Translations under genes and position numbers: made by a program
Notes under the pieces: generated by a model
Database searches by the model: none
Told to the model about the DNA's origin: nothing
What the model saw: the letters and a program-made list of their open reading frames with translations, nothing else
Shown here: one piece after another, positions 22,601-33,479 of the stretch
How positions within the stretch are numbered: the stretch's first letter is position 1
How the letters are laid out: every line of letters begins with the position of its first letter
Assembly: GCA_947034885.2 (NCBI GenBank)
Contig: OX344754.2
Coordinates: forward strand, 18,184,501 to 18,248,500
Source: Thuidium tamariscinum
Lineage: Eukaryota > Streptophyta > Bryopsida > Hypnales > Thuidiaceae
Direction: 5' to 3'
DNA length: 64,000 nucleotides

Positions 22601-24990
22601 AGACTTAGGGGACCTGAGACGTGAGTACCAAGCGTACCGTCCGTTGGTTTCTGGATCAATGTATGACTCTACATGACGGAAACCAAACAAGTGACTCCAA
22701 CAGTCAGCTTCTCCATATCCTTGCACATCTAGGGTGATATCCACTTTGTATAATGGTTGGTCGCCCAAGCCATTACACCACCATAGCGCTGGATTCTTGA
22801 ATAGAAGCTGTCAAGATGCACAGATGAGTCAGAGTATCCACGAAACTAAATAGAAAATTCATTTTCTCAGTTGATTTGGACAGCAATCGACAGAAATCAA
22901 CAGAAAAGTGAACCAAACCAATGCGACCATATCAACAGAAAAACTGAATTTTCAAGTAAAAGTCCAGAGGAACGAGAAGAAAGTAAACTCAAGTTTGCTA
23001 CTGCTACTGAGAATGGAAGACACACAACCATTCGACATAGAAGATTACCGGAGGCAGAGAGAATGGCGTGGTTGAGTTACCCTCGATTACAATGTCCTGA
23101 CTTGTATGCACATGGTCTACTATGCAGAAGTCATCCACATCATCAAGAGAAACGTGCAGCTTGATAGACACAGTCAATTGTTTAGAGCTTGTGTTGACAA
23201 GCTCCGTGGTGACCCATAAATCAGCTTCTGCGTAAGAGTGGTGAAACGTTGCCACCAAGTGGGGATCCACAAGTCGCACTGGCTGCGATGTCCACCAGAA
23301 ACAAAAATTACAAGATATAACCGTTTCAATCAAAGACAATTTCTCAGTGAGCACATTTGCAGAATCTATTGCATTCGTGCTCGTTCATGACGTGTAAGAT
23401 GATCACTGCGGTATATTTAAGAGTACAAGAGATTCGGCAATGTGAGGATTTTCAGACGATTCTGTAACTTGCAAAGGTACATAAAAGCTAGAATAAATTA
23501 CCCCAGTTTGATGAATAGATACTGCATCCCAAATGCCAGTGTTGCGATCTCTGCAATGAACAAATTCAGTATCAAGCTCTGATCGATATGTTAATTCCTA
23601 CAAAGCATTACTCACACTGATTGAGGTTCGGTACAAAAACTTTTGCATGAGATGAGATTCGTATTTCACGGTAAATAATCTTCAATTAAATGAAAAAAGG
23701 ACAAAAGCAAGTGATACCTGATGGGGCAGATCCAATCCCAGCCCTCGACATATTGAGCAGCTACATCCTTCGCAATCTGTCAAGAATGAAAAACTGTGAC
23801 AATTGTTATAAGCAAAACTCAGCAAGTTGTCCCTGAACCATCGGCAACTAAAAAGTTTAGGATCACTGATAAACCTTAGAAAATCAATCATTTATAAGTG
23901 GAACAGAATATGTGGCGACTAGCAAGTGGATCAGCCCAGGTTGACAGTACACGCTCATTTCACCATGTAAAATTCTCAACCTTTAATTGTCAGAGTTCTT
24001 AATAGATAAGAATGTAACAGTACATTGACGGCTTCAGATGAGCAAGCTTACGTCGTGATCTCCACCTTGACCACCTTCAAGAGGAATTCGCCCAGGATGG
24101 TCGGGAGGGTGCACCAAAACAGCCAAGAGGTTCTCTCCATCAATGTTCAGCCAATCAGTAATATCAATTGTGTGCCTCAAGAACATGCCTTTAGATAGCA
24201 ATTTGCTGAAGCCATTAAGGAACACCTCAGCTTGATAATTGATGGCTCGAAAGTTCAACCACACTTTCCCACCTTTAGGCTGCATTGAAAATCAACACTA
24301 TCATCGTGGTTGAAAACAAAAAAATTAATCTTTGCAATGCACAGTTTCACATACACCCGACGCAGGTGTTATTTTCCAAAACATGCAGTCCTGAAGCCTG
24401 CATTGTCAAGTAGACAACACAATGTTACATCTGAATGTGCGTCTAAGGTCACAGATAATCACAGCGAGACTCACCACGTCGGGAAGCTTGAACCGGTTGC
24501 AGAACCAGAATGTGTAGTACTCACGACCAACATCGGCTATGTCAGGCACTTCCAAATTGTTGAGACCATAAAATGGATCCGGTATGAGCTCATTCTCAAG
24601 TAGGGTGGTCAAAATTCTGCAACCACATAGAGCATGAGCGTTAAGATACCAGAATCCAAGAAACAGTCAAACAGTACATTAAACACGAAATACACCTTTA
24701 TTTAGGATTCAAACGGCCCCTGAACATAAGAAAATCTCGAACCTTGCATCCAAAAGAGCCACAACGAACGAATCAACTTGCACAGACTCTCAGAAACGCA
24801 TTCCATATAAGATTCAAAAACGAGCTCTACGAAATTGCGTGAATGTCACATACGTCCCAGGCACCACAGCTTTCATCCACGATCCAGTTTTCAGGGAAGG
24901 AAAGTGGGAAGTGGTAAGGTCTTGTCCACTCAGTTGGACATCTGGAGCCCTTGCCGCTATCCATCCTTCGTTTAGGTTTGTGAGCTGCAT
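19654..24990 (-). CDS. Mannosylglycoprotein endo-beta-mannosidase (GH2), 12 exons
   Basis: A plant glycoside hydrolase of family 2 that cleaves the Man-beta-1,4-GlcNAc bond during N-glycan breakdown. Exons: 24990-24854, 24616-24475, 24279-24052, 23776-23718, 23550-23502, 23282-23049, 22807-22638, 22208-22004, 21898-21625, 21295-20967, 20881-20654, 20265-19654. They sum to 2667 bp (888 residues) with consistent phases and GT-AG borders throughout. The start [16 protein letters not shown] follows an in-frame TGA. Landmarks: DPFYGLNN and YYTFWF (N-terminal jelly-roll), [58 protein letters not shown] with the likely acid/base Glu463, and FNPEIGNVG with the likely nucleophile Glu539. It is shorter than the roughly 940-residue Arabidopsis protein as I recall it, mainly through a shorter C-terminal domain. 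No signal peptide is evident. Confidence 0.92.
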
Positions 24991-25147
24991 TTCTGTTCAC
25001 AACCTTCACGTTGCAGTGCTTCGATATGACCGCTATCTACCATGAAGTTGCAGATATTGTAGACGAAGGTTTCACATCCACCGAATGACAATCGAGATCA
25101 CAATTCTTCTCACGGTGTAATCCAAATTCGTCTGTGCTGGAAAGAAT

Positions 25148-25915
25148 ATGCCTTCAACGCATTCCCCTGTTTTAGCAATCACGAATACAATCATTTAGAA
25201 CTATTGCCACCCAGTAAGAGTGCAGCTGGATTACGCAGCGTCTCCTCTCTTATAATTCCTCTAAAGCACAATCGACATACAATGAGAGAGATCGACTTGC
25301 TGATACACACACTTGACACGCGAAAACAAGAAAAGATGCTTGTTGCGAGCGTTCAAAATTTGACGAATCTGGGAGCAGCGAAATGTGCGCGACCTGAAAA
25401 TCTTACTCACGCATTGCGCACAATGACGATCTTAAATGTCGACGACCTTAAGCTTCGATAGAACTCATGTGTCCAAAAAGCACTGGAGCTTCCGATCCAT
25501 CCAGAACCCTAAGACGAGCAATGGAAGAATACGCCTTCACCGCATTCCCCTGTCCAGCAAATTTGGCACACAAAACAATCAATCAAAACAATTACATTCC
25601 AGAAAGAGTGCAGAGGGATGACTCAACGCCTCTTCTAGTTCCTCTAAAATAAAAAGCGGCGTCCGGCATACAGAGAGAGAGATCGACTTGCAATTGTACA
25701 AATTACACAAAAAAAAACAAAAAAAAAACACTTGTTCAAAGCGATCAAAATTCGACAAATCAAGGAAATGTGCTAAACCTTGACAATTTCACTCACGCAT
25801 TTCACAGAATAGCGATCGCGAAGACCTGGAACGTCGACAGCAAGCTTCGATGCAGCTCATGTGCTTGGAAATGCATCTTTCTAATACTCCGATCCAGCCA
25901 GGACCCTAGCTACAA
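25148..25915. repeat. Tandem duplication of about 0.38 kb upstream of the mannosidase gene
   Basis: Unit 1 (about 25148-25529) and unit 2 (about 25530-25915) share TATGCCTTCAACGCATTCCCC / TACGCCTTCACCGCATTCCCC, AGAGTGCAG, GAGAGATCGACTTGC, the AAGCTTCGAT segment and a TCCGATCCA...ACCCTA end, in the same order. They lie 160-920 bp upstream of the start codon, in the probable promoter or 5' UTR. The units are clearly diverged, so the duplication is not recent. Confidence 0.7.
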
Positions 25916-26045
25916 GGAAGTCGAATATGTAAATTCCTAGCGTAGAATGGATGTCGAAGGTTGAGAATTCGTTCGTGTAGACTGTGAAAGAGTCTGCTGG
26001 CCACTCTTTGCGAGCTTCCTGCTGAATTGAAAATTGCGCAAACTC

Positions 26046-26291
26046 TCAAGCTATCATCACCAATTCGCCATAGCTCCCACTCAATCCTTCAAAGCGATGT
26101 ATAATGGCAATTCCGCTCTCCTCGTCAAGATGCCGGTACCCGTAACACGTTATACCCGGGTTGGACGGAACTTTCTGTTCCCGATAAGGCAGGAAGCCAA
26201 GTGTAGGCCATTTGGTCGGTGCATAATTTGGCTGGGCCATTCCGATTGAGACTGATTGCACAATTTTCATTCTTACAGTGGAAACACCCAA
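26046..26291 (-). pseudogene. Coding-looking fragment, function uncertain
   Basis: An open frame of 81 residues with an ordinary protein-like composition: KWPTLGFLPYREQK, GITCYGYRHLDEESGIAI and a terminal GSYGELVMIA. The last part resembles the SPxGxYDELVxIxG strip of acetoacetate-decarboxylase-like proteins, which I offer only as a possibility. I could not find flanking exons or a clear start, so it may be one exon of an undetected gene or a broken remnant. It stands between the divergent mannosidase and NDUFS4 genes. Confidence 0.3.
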
Positions 26292-26354
26292 AACCGTGCA
26301 AATAAGGAATCCAGCATAGTTGGAGGCAACATTTTCTGAAAATGATATTTTTCT

Positions 26355-26967
26355 AGTATTAGCGAGTGAAAATCATGAATACTAAAAAAAAATTAGATTT
26401 TTCGGATACAATATGTAATTTCTACAAATTTTCAAAGTGTTGGCTTCCTAGACCTGTGAAACCATCTTATAGGTGCCCCAAAAACTGAACCCTGCGAAAA
26501 TCAACACTCAGCCAACCAAATTTCCCTATATGTCCTTCAATTGTGTCAGCAAATTACAATCATACATGTGGTGAACACATTAAGGGAAGTCTACTGACGC
26601 ATTTGGGTGAATCTACAATCCACTGCAAGGAACAGGTACGGGAATGGGTGTTTTGCCCTTAGCGAGTGAAAATCATGAGTATTAAAAAAACAAAAATAAA
26701 AAGATTTTTTGGATGTTGTGTGTAATTTCTATAATTATTCAAAGTATTGGTTCCCTAGACCACTAAAACTATTTAGTAGATGCCCCCAAATTTGGTCACT
26801 ACTAAAATCAACAATGAGCCAATTAGATTTTGGTATATATTCTTTAATTGCATCAGCAAATTACAATCAAACATTTAGAGAACACATTCATTGCTATTTA
26901 GGGATGGTTTGGATGAGTCTAGGGTCCATTGCAAAGTGCAGGTGTGGTATTGGGTGTTTTTCCCTTA
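26355..26967. repeat. Two tandem units of about 0.31 kb
   Basis: The units about 26355-26655 and 26661-26967 share AGCGAGTGAAAATCATGA, TGTAATTTCTA, CAGCAAATTACAATCA, GAACACATT and GGGTGTTTT(G)CCCTTA in order. Roughly three quarters of positions agree by eye. No coding content is seen. Confidence 0.7.
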
Positions 26968-28650
26968 CGTCCATTTTGTATAATGTACGCTTCATATCAT
27001 TCTTCAAATGGAATGGAAGGGGGGTTCTTCTACAATAGCATTGTAGAGAGAATATATTTGTACTATAGTGGACCACAATAAGGTAAAGTAGTCTATTTCG
27101 GATTAAATGGGGTTTTTGCCCTCATGTCACTATTGAAATTTCTAAAAAAAATTCAAATAAAGGAAGTGGTAGAAATGGTGATAGCAATTGAAACTATATT
27201 TTTTTTCAACAAAATGTGAATTTGTTATGAATTTTTGAAGTGTTTAGTCCATCATGGCCTAAACGAATCTATAGACTAGCCCAAAACCAACCAAAATTGT
27301 ATCCTTAACACTCAACTCACTCACCTTTTGTGGTCACAATATTTTCTAATATAGAAGAAGTGAAAAAATCACTTATTACAATGAATTAATACAACAAAGC
27401 TGTAAATTTCTATAGTGGTCACTAGCTACTTTATTCTAATCATCAAAGACATTGATTGTTGTGCCTAAATTTCATTCACTAGAAGAAAACCATGATGGAA
27501 TCATTCCTAGGAGCCGACAATGGGGAAAAAATCCATAATTGGTTGTTTTACCTTAAATAGATCAGATTGGCATTCAAGATGTCTTCAAGGGAGTTTTAAT
27601 TTATGGAAAGTAAAAGAATCCTTACCTTGAAGTTCAAGAATGTCGTATAGACCTTAAAGTGGCTGATGGATGACTTTTAAGAATACTATACCTATTAGTC
27701 TATTAATTGGATCATTGTTGGCTAAGCACCTTGGTGGTAGGTCTTCGAAAGTTAATCCTAAAACAATGTTGAAGATACCCTACTACTATAAAAATAGAAA
27801 ATACATCTATTTGTAAAGAAATTGAATCATATTTAAGTAAGTATCTATTACCAAGTTTAAATGTTTTGTAAGCTTGACTTTGTAAGGATACTAGCCTTGT
27901 AATCCTACTTAGTGCCCTATAGATGACAAAGAATTCTTCTATGTATGACATAAGTCCAATTTTTCATCCTTGAAATTTTGTGCAAGAAAGAAGAAGCCCT
28001 GCACAATAGTTTGACCTTCAATGAATACTTTTGATTTTTTGAAAGTAGATGATTTACATTATTTCAAAAAAAATGATTTTCATAGAGATTGGTCCATGCT
28101 TACAAAGTTATGGAAGGAGGCTCTAAAATTGAGTAGGTTCTGAAATTGATCACTTCTTTAAATGTACTCTATTTGTACATGTTGCTTTTTCATAGCCTTC
28201 AACAATGTGAAAACTATGTATATTTTAGGAAGTGCTCCATTTAAGAGCCCTATGCCACCTCAACTTCTAAAGTTTATAACTAATTCTACAAAGCTCCAAA
28301 AAATATGAAAGGACTTGGATTAGATGTCAAATCCGCTTGTCTTTTAAGAAAAATTTACAGAAAAGTATTTCAAGATGTTTCACCTCCCCAAAATTCAGTT
28401 GCAGCCCTGAGATGCTCCATTTATGGACCTCTTCCCTTAAATGCTGGGGCAACCAAATGATACCCTTCCTCGTTCACAAGATTGATAACGTTCCCACAAA
28501 TACCCGGGTTCGGAAGGGTGTCAATCAAGAAGGAAGCATTCGTTTTCCCGTCCTCTACGTCGTCGAGGTGTTTTCAGAGCTTTGGTCTGGTTCGGGATCG
28601 AATTACAAGCGAAGCTCGATCGGGTCTGTCTGTCCCTCAGCTTGCGAGCC
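26968..28650. other. Intergenic DNA before NDUFS4
   Basis: AT-rich to about 28400, then GC-rich and gene-like in composition, which probably marks the NDUFS4 promoter and 5' UTR. An open frame continues upstream of the chosen NDUFS4 start to 28582. Nothing else recognised. Confidence 0.4.
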
Positions 28651-31014
28651 ATGGCAATGCGCAGGTTGCTTGCCTCTTCGTTCCGCGGCCGGGGGTTCTC
28701 CACTCACCCTGCTCAATTATCGGGTGTTCAAGAGGTCGCCAACACCCATGGGGAGATTGGCGAAGTCTCCGGCATTCCTGAAAAGCAACTGAAGCGCAAG
28801 GTGAGTGATCGTCATGTTGTTCATCAGCTTCCCTTCATCTCTTTCCTTCCTTCTCCTTCTCACGGATGCGCATTTTTCTGCGTTTATGCATTTCGCATGG
28901 AATTGCGGAACCCTAATAGTGGGTACAATTGGAATTGTGTGACATTCATTTCTTTTGCGCTTTTATACAGGATATCTGATGAGTTAGGGTGTCTTTTTTG
29001 CTCGATTTGGCCTAAGTCTGAAGCGGAAGGTGCGATCATGTCGCTCGTCTGCTTCCGTATTTTCTGGCCTTTCACCTCACTGATTATCATTTTTCTGCTT
29101 TTGTTGATTTCTGCTGCAATTGAAAAACTCTAATGGTGAATATAGTTGAAGTGCTTTATCTTTCTTTCGCGTTTTTATACTGGATTTGTTTACCTGTATC
29201 AATTTATCAAGGGTTTGTTTTTAGGTCGATTTGGCTTATTGAGGCTGATTGTGAAATGAGATCATGTTACTCGTCAATTCACCCTATGTCTTTCCGATTC
29301 TCCTCCTCACGGATGAACATTTTCTGCTTTTGCTCATTCCGACTGAAATTGCAAAATCCTACCGGTGGATACAATTCGAAGAGCCTGAATTTTATTGCTT
29401 TATCATATTTGTATTGATTTGTGTAACCTGCATCGGTTTATTTAGGGTTCCGTTTTTTTTGGCCTAGATGAGGCCTGATTTGAAGCGAGGTTACATTCTT
29501 CTTACTGAACGTGAGTGGATGTTTCATTATCGGATTATTCCAGGTGGTTATCTACTCTCCTTCCCGGTGTACTACGCAATCAGGGCCGGCGTCGGGCAAC
29601 TGGAAGATAAACTTTGAATCTGTTAACAAGTAAGCTCGTTAGCGAGGGCATGTTTCTTGTTCTTTTGGCGGAATCAGTTGGACAATTGTCGTCATCCTAC
29701 ACGCTCAACCTCTCTAGGAAGTTCTCGAGTTTGTCCCAAGTTAGTTCAGGGGTGAGCGCTTTCACTTCGATAGTAGAGGCACGAATTCCACTAATATTTC
29801 ACTTTTCGGACAGATGGGAAAATCCTTTGATGGGCTGGACGTCAACGGGAGATCCCTACCAGAATGTGGGTGAGGCATCTCTCAATTTTGATACCAAGGA
29901 CAGTGCCGTTGAGTTTGCTGAGAAATACGGCTGGCAATATTCGGTGAGTCACTATACTTTTGTCATTCTTCAATTGTCTAGGATAAGCTATATGGAATGA
30001 TCTTGGAGGACCTGGGTTAAAGCTGAGGGGATATGGTTTGGGGGGAGTTTAATAGTCATTGCTGATTTCATGAGAGTTTTAAGCAAAAGTTACTAAAGAC
30101 AAGCCTACTAGTGCAGGCGCAAATTAGTGTCAACTGCAAAATTAAGGTCGCTGCTTTCTATTTTTTGGGTAGAGATTTGTGCAATACAGTAATATTTCAG
30201 CCTCCACTAAGTTTTACTAGTGTGATTATGGCAGATTAGTGTGACACGCACTAATAGGATAAATTAGTGTACTTGGCACTGTGAGATGTTTTATTATCTC
30301 TGCAGTCCAGATCTCTACGCCAAGGAGAGAGTCTAATCAATGCTTCAAAAAAGAAAAAAGGTTTGGTTTCCAATGGCGACAATTTTCTTAACAAACAGTA
30401 GCAGGTCATTCCAAATAATTAATTCCTTATGTCTAGCGTAATTGTGACATTTTATTGTGACATTTAATTAATGGAATATTGGCATTTTGAGGTTGTCGAT
30501 ATGATTTTGTAACTTTCAATCAGTGGGGCTGTACTGTGGATTGTTTTGAGGATAATACGGAAAGACAAAATATGAACATATCTATTTGGGTTAGAGAGAC
30601 ATGTCTATTAGGCGATTAAAATTTACTACTTTTGTACATATTGGTACAATATGTTAAATGAAATAGCTGTTGAAGTAAAGAATTTCAGAATTTCTGAGAA
30701 GATCAAGTTTGTCAACTCTTCTTACATTTAGTGTGGCTCGTTTTGTAGATCCGGGAACCTCATCAAGCATCACTAAAGGTTTGTGACGTGACATGAGATC
30801 ATTTCAAGTGGAAATGTTGTCTTAACTTAGCATCTGAAAGACTATTCACTGATGAGTTTCAATGCATTAATTAACCATATCCGTTTGTCGCCTCTGCTAT
30901 CAATTTAAATCTTTCATAAATACGAAGCTAACAAAGATTTTTTGCTTTGCTTTGCAGCCCAAGGCGTATGCAGACAATTTTAAATGGAAAGGTCCAGTTC
31001 CTGAGTACGATTAG
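28651..31014 (+). CDS. NADH dehydrogenase [ubiquinone] iron-sulfur protein 4 (complex I 18-kDa subunit), mitochondrial
   Basis: Accessory subunit of respiratory complex I, bound to the peripheral arm in the mitochondrial matrix; the Arabidopsis member is known as FRO1. Exons: 28651-28800, 29544-29629, 29814-29943, 30749-30778, 30958-31014, giving 150 residues. Residues 1 to about 25 ([20 protein letters not shown]) are a typical mitochondrial presequence. Then come [61 protein letters not shown] and the C-terminal [10 protein letters not shown]. The fourth exon is only 30 bp ([10 protein letters not shown]), and without it the conserved segment between YGW.Y and SDNFKWKG would be missing. All introns are GT-AG. 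The open frame extends upstream of 28651, but the presequence logic favours this ATG. Confidence 0.93.
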
Positions 31015-31919
31015 CTGATTTAGCTCTGAATATCTTAGATGTTGGAGTGTTATTGAAGCACCCCATGTTTGATGACGCAGAGAAGTGCACTTGGTTCTTG
31101 GTGGAGCCTCAACGATACGAATAATATTAACATCATTTATTGACAAGATTATTTTATGGACGATGTACCAGGCAATGGTATTTGTACAATGATTTCATGA
31201 AGAAGACCTGGGTACGAGCAGGACATGGAATGTCAATATTTTGAGCTTTTTTTGGTTGTCATTTACGATTGGGAAATTGGGAAGTTCTCAGGACTGCCTG
31301 GAAATGTTATGTGGAAGCATTGATTATGTAAGCTTAGATCGAAGAGATTCCGGGTGTTGAGATATTTGGTGTCCAGTTCATTCTAATTTACTTTTGTGCA
31401 CGTATCAATCCCAAGAGTTTGTTTCTAAAATTTTCAACCGTTTTTTGACGTGCATTCTCTGCACATTTCTGATATCATTTTCAATATATTGCCACTGTTC
31501 CGTGGAACTGGAGAGGAAAGGGATCCAAAATGACAGTTTAATTTGTTATAGTGAAGATGTTGGAACTACTTCTCTTTCCGTTCTTGTGATCATATTAAGA
31601 GAATCTTCTCCTCCATGAAGCTCCAAAAATGCACATGCATCAACTTGTTTAGTCAATGTTGATGTTATTCAGTTTGTTGTGTCTGTACTTGAACTCGTGA
31701 GAGTTCATTGTGATGTTCAGCTGTTGTCATTTCCGTAGAGTAAAGGATTCACCAGATGCACTGTCACCAAAAAAGTGTTAGGTTTTGTTAACCAAAAGAC
31801 ACGAGGGCCACATGAGCAGGCGAATAGTTTACCTCCTGGAGATTCCCATTACTGGAATTCATCAGCCTCTTAGAGACCCAGACTCGTAATATTAATCTCT
31901 AACAAACTACTTCTGTCAC
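31015..31919. other. 3' flank of NDUFS4
   Basis: Contains the presumed 3' UTR of NDUFS4 and unique-looking intergenic sequence. No further gene recognised. Confidence 0.4.
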
Positions 31920-32166
31920 TAAGTTGGGTACACCCAAAAGCGCCAAGGCTGTTCAGATTTTCATATAGGCTTGTTGGCAAGTGCAAGCACATTCCAATGC
32001 ACCAAAGAACACAACACTTGGATACAAAATGCAAAAGTTATTTAAGGGTCAAAGTTTGTTTCTGAAAGCGCCATCTACAGTCTCTGTACATAATTGATTT
32101 TGAAAGTGTACACAGACTGTAGATGGTGCTTTAAGGTCAGCTGCGCTTTTGGGTGTACCCACGATA
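31920..32166 (+). mobile_element. Short inverted-repeat element, TAAGGTAGGTACACC family, copy 2
   Basis: The ends TAAGTTGGGTACACCCAAAA and TTTTGGGTGTACCCACGATA pair; the interior follows copy 1 (TTGTTGGCAAGTG, CAATGCACCAAAGAAC, GCGCCATCTACAGTC). It lies about 0.9 kb past the NDUFS4 stop codon. Confidence 0.7.
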
Positions 32167-33479
32167 CTGATTAACGCAGCTACAGGAACTTAAATTCAGA
32201 CAAACAAAAATCCTCACCCCCTCCACCGTGGATCCGCTCCAACCGAATTGATTTCACGGCACCTTGGTTGTTATGCTTGCTTACCACCGTACAGTACACC
32301 CATTTTCACGGACGTTAAAAATCCATATTAGAGACACATCATTACAAACTGCATATGAGCATGGTTCCTACTATTAGGCTGACTTAATTTTCCTTGACCA
32401 TTGAAAGAGGATTGCAACGCAAATAAGCATGTACTTGCCGGACATTGTGTGAAAAAACTATGAATCTTCAAAGTGCTGATCATAGGAGTACCCAAAACCG
32501 ACCCCATGTTCAAGCGCAATACACTGTTGACAAGAATCTATTGCGGTCGGTTTTCAAGTAACTTAAGGTGTGCACTCAGTTAGGTGTACTTACCTGCACA
32601 AGGTGATTGGCTCCCACTCCATTGAACCGGGAATTGATCACACCAAGAAGATTGTCACACGGTATGGGTTACGTTAAGATAGCCAGTTACGGGCATACAT
32701 TTCATCCATTAGGTTTTCGTATCTTGACATGACCCTCCAAGGCCCTCCAGGGATCGTGTCGAGGAGCTCCTGTGTTCCTGCAAGAGAAATATTTGGAGTT
32801 TCACAGCGTGAGGAAGCTCTGCATTTAGTCATCAATACTCATCAGTGAACACAAGTTGCAGACAAACGTCCGAGTTCTCAAGGTCCAACATCTGGTGGAA
32901 TAAACATTGATTCAAAGAAGTCTTATCTCCTAAGAACTAGTTCCAGGACGTATCACGATTTCTCGCGCTCTCTCTCTGCCTGTCAAGAACGGTGGGCAGA
33001 TTGATCTAAAAGGTTTGAGCATCATTTGAAGAAGGGCTACTCTGAATAAGAGCCTGTGTATGTGCTAATGTTGCTTTCATCTGTGGACTCCATCAGAGTG
33101 AACGAACAGGGTAGGGTATGGCAAGGTACTATTCAAACGAGTGAATCTAATCCCTCGAACATCACCATTCGCGACAATTTCGACAATGATACCGATGCGT
33201 CACTTGCACGCCAAATCTTCTGGGTTCAATTCTGGATATCGGATCTGGAGTAACAGCTGTATGAAATTTGACATGAAAGTGCATAATTATCAGCCATTGC
33301 ATACATTCTCCAAATCATAAGCTACTATTCGGACAACGAGTCGATACAAGCAGCATTTGCGACAATGATGTGCCTCTCGGACGGTGAAGTTAAGTATCGA
33401 CATCTTTAGGGTATCAAATCTGGAGTGAGAGCTGTATGAAAATTTCCCATTACCAAAGTGCATATCAGCCATCGCAAAG
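32167..33479. other. Intergenic DNA and ABCG upstream region
   Basis: Just before the ABCG start a segment of about 0.12 kb is present twice (33171-33300 and 33358-33479), sharing GCGACAAT, a TCTGGAGT.A.AGCTGTATG block and ATCAGCCAT(T/C)GCA. This is probably promoter or 5' UTR. No separate gene recognised. Confidence 0.45.

Noticed and set aside
28582-28650. Upstream extension of the NDUFS4 open frame
   Set aside because: The upstream residues do not improve the mitochondrial presequence, and the GCC-ATGG context at 28651 is better.
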